Positions 1-9,000 of a stretch of 64,000 nt of DNA are shown here, one piece after another (positions within the stretch are counted from its first letter, which is position 1; each line of letters opens with the position of its first letter). The translations under genes were made by a program, and so were the position numbers. Below the pieces are notes generated by a model. It did no database searches. It had not been told where the DNA came from and was given only the letters and a program-made list of their open reading frames with translations. The DNA is from Chitinophagaceae bacterium (GTDB lineage Bacteria > Bacteroidota > Bacteroidia > Chitinophagales > Chitinophagaceae): assembly GCA_947447465.1 (NCBI GenBank), contig CANFKE010000019.1, forward strand, positions 1 to 64,000. The letters are read 5' to 3'.

Positions 1-3000
1 CCTCCCATAACATACTGATCTACCTTTACCTTTCCTGAAATATCTGCACCCGATGATGTCAAGGCGGCTATACGAGCTGTGGAGAATGTATCGGTAGAGG
101 CTAACTCCAGGCTATCGTTAGTGGTCAATGTACCTGAAGTGATGGTAATTGTATTTCCAATGATAAGGCGTGAGCCTGTGTTGATAGTCGCACCATTACT
201 GTTGTTCAATTGAAGATTTGAAGTTGTACCAACACCAGTGATGTTTTGTGCAGATGAACCTGACAAAACAATACTACCCTCTCCGCGAACAACGTTATTA
301 TTACTAAAATCACCCATTATATCGACCTTACCATCTGCATCAATATTCAATACTCCCCCACTGCTAATAATGAGATTTCTGGTAGTGGCACTAAAAAATG
401 TAGGGATTGACGGATCAAAGCCACTGACTACCGGAGTGATCAATACATCATCAGCCACCGTAGGAACAAATCCACAACTCCAGTTGGTAGAGGTACCCCA
501 ATCTGTTTCATGTCCGGAAGTACCACCCACCCACGCCATAGGAGTAGGATCTATAGTGATTGTCGTACCAACTGCAGTAGTACAAACAGCATTGTGCGCG
601 TCTATGATAAGATAGTTATGAGCAGAATTAATGACACCGGAAGAGAGACTATAACTTGTACCACTGAATACAAAGCTATTTGTTGTTCCACCATCTATAT
701 TATATGATACTGTAGCGCTATCTGTACCAGTAAAGTCAATACTGCCTGCATATCCAACACATGGAATATTTATAGCTGAAACAGCAACAGAAGGATTGGC
801 ATGAACGATGACATGAACAGGATATGCCGGACTTGTACAAGCTCCGTTAGAAAGAGTAAGAGAACCATCAAAAGAACCAGCACCACCAGCAGGATTAAAG
901 AACAATGTAACAGAAGAACCAGATAACGTGGCAGCAGAAATATTACTAAATCCGCCATCTCCTGTGGCTGTTGCATCCCAAACTATATTATAAGAATTAG
1001 GGGCACCAACAATACTACTTAAACCAACAGATGCAGAGGTAGTTGGTTGGCAAATATTAGGCATGGCTGAACTTACTGATGCTGAAGGAGTGGTATTTAT
1101 TACTGAGGAACCATTCATATTAGTCTGACAACCGGCTGGACCAGTAGCAACTATAGAATATGTTCCTGAAGCAGTAACAGGTGCAAAAGACAAAGTATTT
1201 GTTGTACCAGCTAATGTAGCAACAGTTGTAGCACCTCTCTTTAAAGCGTATGTATAGTTCAAATCTTCCGAGCCGTCCAGACCGATAGTAATTCCGGTAG
1301 AAGAACATCCACTACCACCCGTAACATTGAATACCGCAGGATAGTTGGCCACAGTAATTGTGCCGGTAGTGACAGGATTACTCACACAGCCGGAACCCGG
1401 ATAAGTTACGGTAAGACTATATACACCGGTTGCAGCAGAAGATGCCGGAGTAAACGATACTGAAGGAGATGAAGTAGTAGTAGTAAAAGCAGCAGGTCCA
1501 CTCCAATTGTAAGAACTAAGAGTTCCAGTACCTGTTGCTGAACCTGTTGTAATAGTAATCGGACTACCAGATCCAATACAATAATTGGAAGGCGCAGATA
1601 AAATGCCTGCAACAGGTATCGCATTTACAGTAATAGTTCTACCCGGAGATACTAAAGATGCACAACCGACCAGACTAACACCCGAAACACTGTAAGTGGT
1701 AGTAGAAGAAGGAGTAGCTGTAACTGCAGCATTAGTAGATGAATTTAGTGTTGCAGAATTGGTCCAAGAATACGTATTAGCACCTGAAGCAAGAAGCGTT
1801 GCAGATCCTCCATTACAGATCGTTGATGCAGCAGTAACGGTGAGAACCGGAACAGGATTTACAGCTATAGAAGCAGTTCCTATACAATTATTAGCATCTC
1901 TGCCTGTAACTGTATAAACAGGAGTGCCGGTTACAGTAGCATTAGGGGTAACACTTGCTCCTGTAGTTGCATTGAGTCCCGAAGATGGTGACCATGTATA
2001 AGAAGATGCACCTGAAGCTGTAATTGCGGTACCTGCGCAACCGATCAATGGTGCAGTTATTACTACGGCTGGAGGAGTGTATACCCCAACAGCCGCTGTA
2101 GCAGTACCGTAGCAACCAGATGACGGATCAGTAATGGTAACGGTATAAACAGTAGCTGTTGACAAAGTAGCTGTTGGACCAGAAACAACACTACTATTCA
2201 AACCTGTAGCCGGAGACCATGAGTAAGATCCGGATGTGAGCGTAGGAGCAAAATGCCATCCTTCAGCTGTAGAAATAGCAGTTGAAGTTGCCATTGCACT
2301 TCTTCCTGCCGGAGCTATACCAACAGTTGCAGTTCCACTTTGGAGTCCGAATGTGCTTGAATAAGTAGAAGTACCAGGTGTAAGTGAGGTAATCATCATA
2401 TCTATTGATGAATTTTCATTGAGTATTACTTCACCGGAAAGCGTACCAGTTCCCGAATAACCTATGAGAGAATTATAACGAATGATAAATTGCCTGTTTG
2501 GTGCAGTACCTGTTGTGCCATATGTTATCATAGTTCCACTGGCATTACAGTCGTGGTTGCCAAACGCAATACCTGTTCCGGTTTCACCTAACAAGCCAGA
2601 AGACGGACAAGCATAATTTGTAAAATTAGAACATCCGGTACAAGCTGTTAAATTAGAGAATGACAATATACCATTAGTATTAATATTTACTGCATTATAA
2701 TTGACTCCATAGAAATTGAAAGTGAATGGAATAGTGATACCACCACTATATACATCATCACCTGTTACACTGCCTGCTGAAGTGAAACTTACCAAAGAAT
2801 AAGGCGTAGATGTAACTGCGTAATTGGTACCGGATGATGTTGTTGCAGAGCTACCTAAAGTAGTTGAACCACCTGGACAAACAGATGCTGTACCGACACT
2901 TGCTGCAGCGTAAACACCAGGGCCAACAGTTACAGTTTTGGTCATAGTACTAACACAACCGGCACTACTTGTTCCCGTAATAGTATAAGTTGTAGCAGAT

Positions 3001-6000
3001 GATGGTGTTGCAACAACGGAAGCTCCAATAGGCGACGATAAAGAACCAGCGGGTGCCCAACTATAGGATGATGCACCCGTTGCAGTTAGTGTAACGCCAA
3101 CACCTCCACAAACCATAGCTGTAGAAGGCGTTGCTGAAAGTGAAGGCAATGCATTTACTGTGAGGGCGCGAGTCACATAGCATCCAGACTTGTCGTAAGT
3201 AATGGTTGCTGTACCCGCTCCTATCGCAGTAATCACACCTCCGGATGTAATTGTTGCAACACCTGAAACAGGACTGACGCTCCATAAACCACCTGCAGTT
3301 GTATCAGCCCATGTAGTAGTATTGGTTATAGTCGGACACAAAGAAGTAACTCCACCTGAAATGATGCCCGGTGTAGTATTCCATATAGTAATAGTATTTG
3401 CATTACTACAAGCACCTGTAGTTCCTACTACAGTATAAACAGTAGTCACTGTAGGCGTTGCATTTACAGATGATCCTGTAGCGACATCTAAGCCATCGGT
3501 AGGATACCAGGTATATGTAGTAGCACCTGTTGCAGTTAAGGATACTGAAGATCCTGTAGAGCAATATGTAGGAGACGAAGCAGACACAGATACAGTAAAA
3601 CCACCCGGAGCTACTGTTATTGCATATGTTGAATTACCTCCACATGCAGGATTACTATAGGTAATAGTTACCGGAGCTGCAGTTATTCCATAAACAATAC
3701 CTGCACTAGAAACAGTTGCTACTGTATTATCTGAACTAGACCAAGTTCCACCAATTCCGGTTTCAGTTAGTGCCATTACACCTGGAAGACACAATACAGA
3801 CGATGGACCTGTTACTGGTATTGTTGGCGTATTATATACAACAGTAACAGTGTTTGTTGAGAATGTGCAACCGGTTGAATTATACCCGGTAACAGTATAA
3901 GTAGTAGTAGCAGCAGGGCTAGCGGTTACAGAAGATCCGGTTGAAGCTGATAAACCTGCTGAAGGACTCCATGTATATGTTGTTCCACCAGTACCGGTGA
4001 GCGTAATAGCACTTCCTGAAGTACAATAAGTAGAGGCACTACCTGAGGCTGCAACTGTGATACTTGTAGCAGTACCTGATACTGCAATTACCGGAGTATT
4101 ATTGGCTGTACCACCACTAAAGGTAATATTGCCTGCAATTGAACCAACTGATACCGGCGTGAACCTGACATAAACGGTTCTTGTTGATAAATTATTTACT
4201 GAATATGTGAATGTAGCTGTAGTACCCCACGTTGTTCCATCTGCAGATATCTGGAAGCCTGCAGGCGCGGTAGCAATGATACTGCCACCAGTAGGATATA
4301 AAGAGCTACCATTTATAGTAAATGATTGTGCAGATGAATTACAACCTATGTCGGTAGATGGGAATGCTGACAATATGTTTGTAGATGCATATAAAATACC
4401 ACCGAGTTTACTTACAGCAGTAATGTTTACCACCCCGCCTGTACCAGTGTAATTAACACCAACACTAACTATTCGTTTTGTGTAATTAGAAGAAGAAACA
4501 GGTAAATTATATTGATAAAAATTAGGTCCTGTAGAACCGGCAGCATCGACAACACCTGTTGACCTGTTCACTCTGCCAACGTTACCTATTGCAATCGGTG
4601 TACCACCATACCAGTCAGCTATAGTTGCATTCAAAATATCAGTAGAGCCATCTTCATAATTCGCGGTAAATCTTACATTAGATGCTGCACCACTACCCGA
4701 TGAACCAAGGAAATATAATTGGCTGGCATATTGCGGAGTTGCAAATGTAAGAGTACCTGTAGCGCCTGCAAGCAGTCTTAACGTATTATTACCTGCATAA
4801 CTTGCCAACTGGTAAGGCAGGCCACTGGTGAATGCACTGGTAAATGCACCTGAAGAAGGTAAGTAATTGGTTCCCGACGGAACATTACCGGCATAATTAT
4901 AAGTCTGTGAGATGAACGCATAACTAGCACCATCAAAATCAGTTGTGGTACTTGATGTAGGGTTTGCAGTACCTTCAGCGATCACATCCTGATTGAAACT
5001 ACCACTAGTTAAAGTAACTGTAGTATAATCATATAATGAAGTAGTACCATTTCCGCGGGTTGATGCCACCCCTATACAAGAACCTGATGCTTTAACTCTG
5101 AAATAATAGGTAGTGGTAACACTTAATCCGCCTACCAGCAGTGAAGTGGATGGCCCAGCAACAGTGAAAGGAGATCCTGTAACCGGAGATGTAAAGCCGG
5201 TATCTGAGGCTACTTCAACAATATAGTTTATTGCTGAAGCCGAACCACCGGCAGGTGCCGTCCAGTTGATAACCATTCCACCACTAGTTGGCGAAGATGC
5301 AGTTGGAGCACCGGGTGCAGCAGGACATGTGATAACAGATCCTGACAATTGTGTTCCGGATGGATATAAAGGACCACCTGAGCATGTACCTGTCAGTCCT
5401 CCATTGAATGGAATTACAGTATAATAATAAGATGTATTTGCTGCCAGACCACTAAAGGCATATGGTGGTAAAGTAGCGTAAACGCCGACCACCCTGCCGT
5501 TACCGAATGTATCATTTAATGCGTAAGTATGTGCACTGATAGGATCTGCACCACCGGCAAACGTTGAATAACTTCTGATAACCAGATAGCCATCTACACT
5601 GGCTGATGGAGTAAAACTTAAAGTAGTTGCACTTTCACTGGTGCCGGTAAATGAGATAGATGTTGGTACCAAAGGAGCACTGCATGGGTTCGATCCATAG
5701 CCGGTTGCGGTAATCGTAAGCGTACAGCCGGTACTACCTGTAATGGTTATTGTAGCGGTTTGTGCGCCAGTTGATGTGGGTGTGAATTTTATATAAATAG
5801 GTGTTGATGACAAACTTGTGCCTGAACTGAAGCTATAATTTGTAATATAGAATGTTACATTATCAGGAGACACCTGAAAATCCGGATTAGACGTAGAAAT
5901 TGTAACACTACCTGATGTAAGACCTGAACCAGTAATTGAATAGGTCTGTGCTGCCGAAACGGTAGATATATCTACCGGGCCAAAAGCTGCAGTAGTCGTA

Positions 6001-9000
6001 CTGCTTAGTGTCAAACCATTGCCAACACCTGTAACAGAGACAAGAGTAGGAATGATACCGCCACCGGTGAATGTAATGTTACCAGAAATAGTACCAACAG
6101 ACATGGGGCTAAATCTTGTATAAACAGTAGTAGAAGAAAGTGCAGAACCGGAATAGGAGAATGATGCTGTAGTATCCCATGTTGAACCATCTGCTGATAC
6201 CTGGTATCCTAGTGGCGCATGTGCAATGATTGAACCAGAAGCAGGAGCCAATAATGAACTATTTATCGTGAGTGTCTGAACTGATGAATTAGAACAAGTT
6301 GCAGTACTACTAAATGCGGGCAAAGATGTAACAGACGTATTCAATACCGGCACCTTTACATAAACCGTAAAATCATAATAGTTACCACCGCCGGCACCTG
6401 AATAAGCAGCACAAGGTGTAGTAATACTAGGCCAGCTGGCAAGTACTCTCATTCTGTGATAACCTGCGCTGGTTCCTGTAGGTATTACCAGAACGGGACT
6501 ATAAGTAGATGAAGGACCGGCATTGATAAATTCAGAATATATCATTTCACCGGCATCAAGGAAACTACCATTATTGTTCAGATCAACCCAAAGACCAACA
6601 GTCAGGTATTGACCGGCCACTATAGTATGAAGTTTACCAACACCGGTAATCATTGTATCAATAGTTGTACTCTGATCAGGACTTGATCCGCATGTTCCTG
6701 TAAATGAAATACCTGTAGTGTTCATGCTGTAAACCCTCCATTGAGAACAACCGGCTGTCCAGGTAGGGATACAATATGCTGAAGTAGTTACAGAAATAGT
6801 TGCTCCATATGCAGTTATACAACCTGAAGTGATACCCTTAATGCGACAATAATACGTGCCACCCCCGGGAATGCTGGTTGCTGTGAGAGATGTTGCCGGA
6901 GAACTAACAACAAAAGGAGAACCTGCAACCGGCATAGTAAATGCATTATCCAATGCAATATCAACAGAATAGTTTATTGTAGAATATGCTGAGCCACCCA
7001 GTATGGAAGCCCAATTGACTGTAATAGTAGAGGACGTAGCCGATGTGCTACTTATTGAAGGTGCAGACGGACAAGTAATTAAATTCCCCATAAGAGGACT
7101 ACCTGCCGGGTATAATGGACCACCACTACATGTACCACCTACAACTCCACCATTAAATGGAATAACTGTAAAATAGTAAGAGGTATTACCCACTAAAGAT
7201 GAAACAGCATAAGGTGGTGCTGTGTTATAAAATCCTACAACACGGCCATTTCCGAAAGTGTCATTCACTACATAAGCATGACCACTTATAGGATCGGATC
7301 CACCGGAAAATGAGCTGTAACTTCTCACCAAAATATATCCATCAGCAGATCCGACAGGTGTAAATCCAATTGTTGCAGATGTAGATGTAACTCCTGTAAA
7401 TGTCAGTGTTGTGGCATTAGAAGGAGAAATACAAGGAGTAGTACCGAGTCCGGTTGCAGCTATAGTTGGTAATGAGCAAGGAATACTAGTACCTGTAATG
7501 GAAATAGTAGCTGATTCTGCTATTGCTGAGGATGGTATAAACCTTATGTATAAAGGAGCCGATAGTGAGGTGCCATTAGCAAAGCTATAGCTGGATGCCC
7601 ATGTTGAACTATCAGCAGAAACCAGAAAATCTGGATTAGATGATGTTACTGTAATAGTACCTGCAGTAAGACTTGTTCCTGTTAATGTATATGTTATTGC
7701 TGGTGATATTGTGGAAACTGAAACTGGTCCGAAAGCAGCTGTTGTGGTAGGTGTGAATGCAACACCTACTCCGGTTCCTGATACTGCAATTGCGGGAGAT
7801 GTATTGATAGTACCACCCGAAAATGTAATATTACCTGAAGCTAGACCAAGTGTTGTAGGTTTGAACCTAACATAGACTGTTGATCCTGCGATAATATTAC
7901 CTGTAGCAGTAAAATTGGCAACAGTATCCCATGTTACATTATCATTAGATACCTGAAAACCTGCAGGTGCTTTTGCTATTATTACTGCAGCAGCAGGGAA
8001 TAATGACCCGCCATTGATCTGAAAACTCTGACTTGTTGATGCACAACCGGTATTCGTATTTGCAAATGAAGATAGCGTTGTAACTGATGCATTCAATACA
8101 CCTGATTTTGCAGATACTGCCATGATCCCAACATAAGAATTGGATGCAGTTGTACCTGAAGTTGTGAATCCAATGCTTTTCACTTTTTTATTGTAAGTGG
8201 TATTAGCAATAATGTTCTGAAACAAAGATGGTGTAGAACCGGCCGTGCCACTAGGTGCACCTGTTGTTACTATGATACGGCCTATACCTAAAACAGCTCT
8301 GTTTGTAGTACTGAACCAGTCTGGTAAGGCCCATGAACCGAATGTCTCCGTAGAATTATCTTCATATGTCACTGTCGTACTACTGATAGTAACACCACTA
8401 TTACTTGCAGTGGCAGTCACATACAATGAGCTGGCATATTGAGGAGTTGTAAATGTCAATGTACCTGTACCTACTGAACCGCCGGGAAGGCGCAACATAT
8501 TATTACCTGAATAGCTTGCTAACTGCCATTTAAGTCCAGATGTTATTGCACTGCTGATCAAACCACTTACAGGTAATGATCCGGTAGTGGCAGTAAAGCC
8601 TCCATATGAATAGTCTGAAGCTACCAATGAATAATTAGCACCATCAAATGCCACAGAGCCAAAGCTCTGAGAAACTGTGGATGGATTACCTGTACCATTA
8701 GCAACACCATCTCCATTGAATCCGCCTGATATTGTAATTGTATTATAATTATCTATAGTTGCAGTAGTCAGTGTACCAGATACAGTACTATTACAAGCAC
8801 CAATAGCTGTAACTCTTATATAATATGTAGTATTAGACATCAGACCGGTCAAAGTAAGAGATGTGCCTGAAGTAACAAATGGAGAACCGAAAATACCCGT
8901 AGCGAATGTATTACTTGTTGACACTTCTACACTATAAGTTACTGCCGAGGCACTACCACCCACTGAAGCAGACCATGATGCTACAAGTGATGTACTGGAA

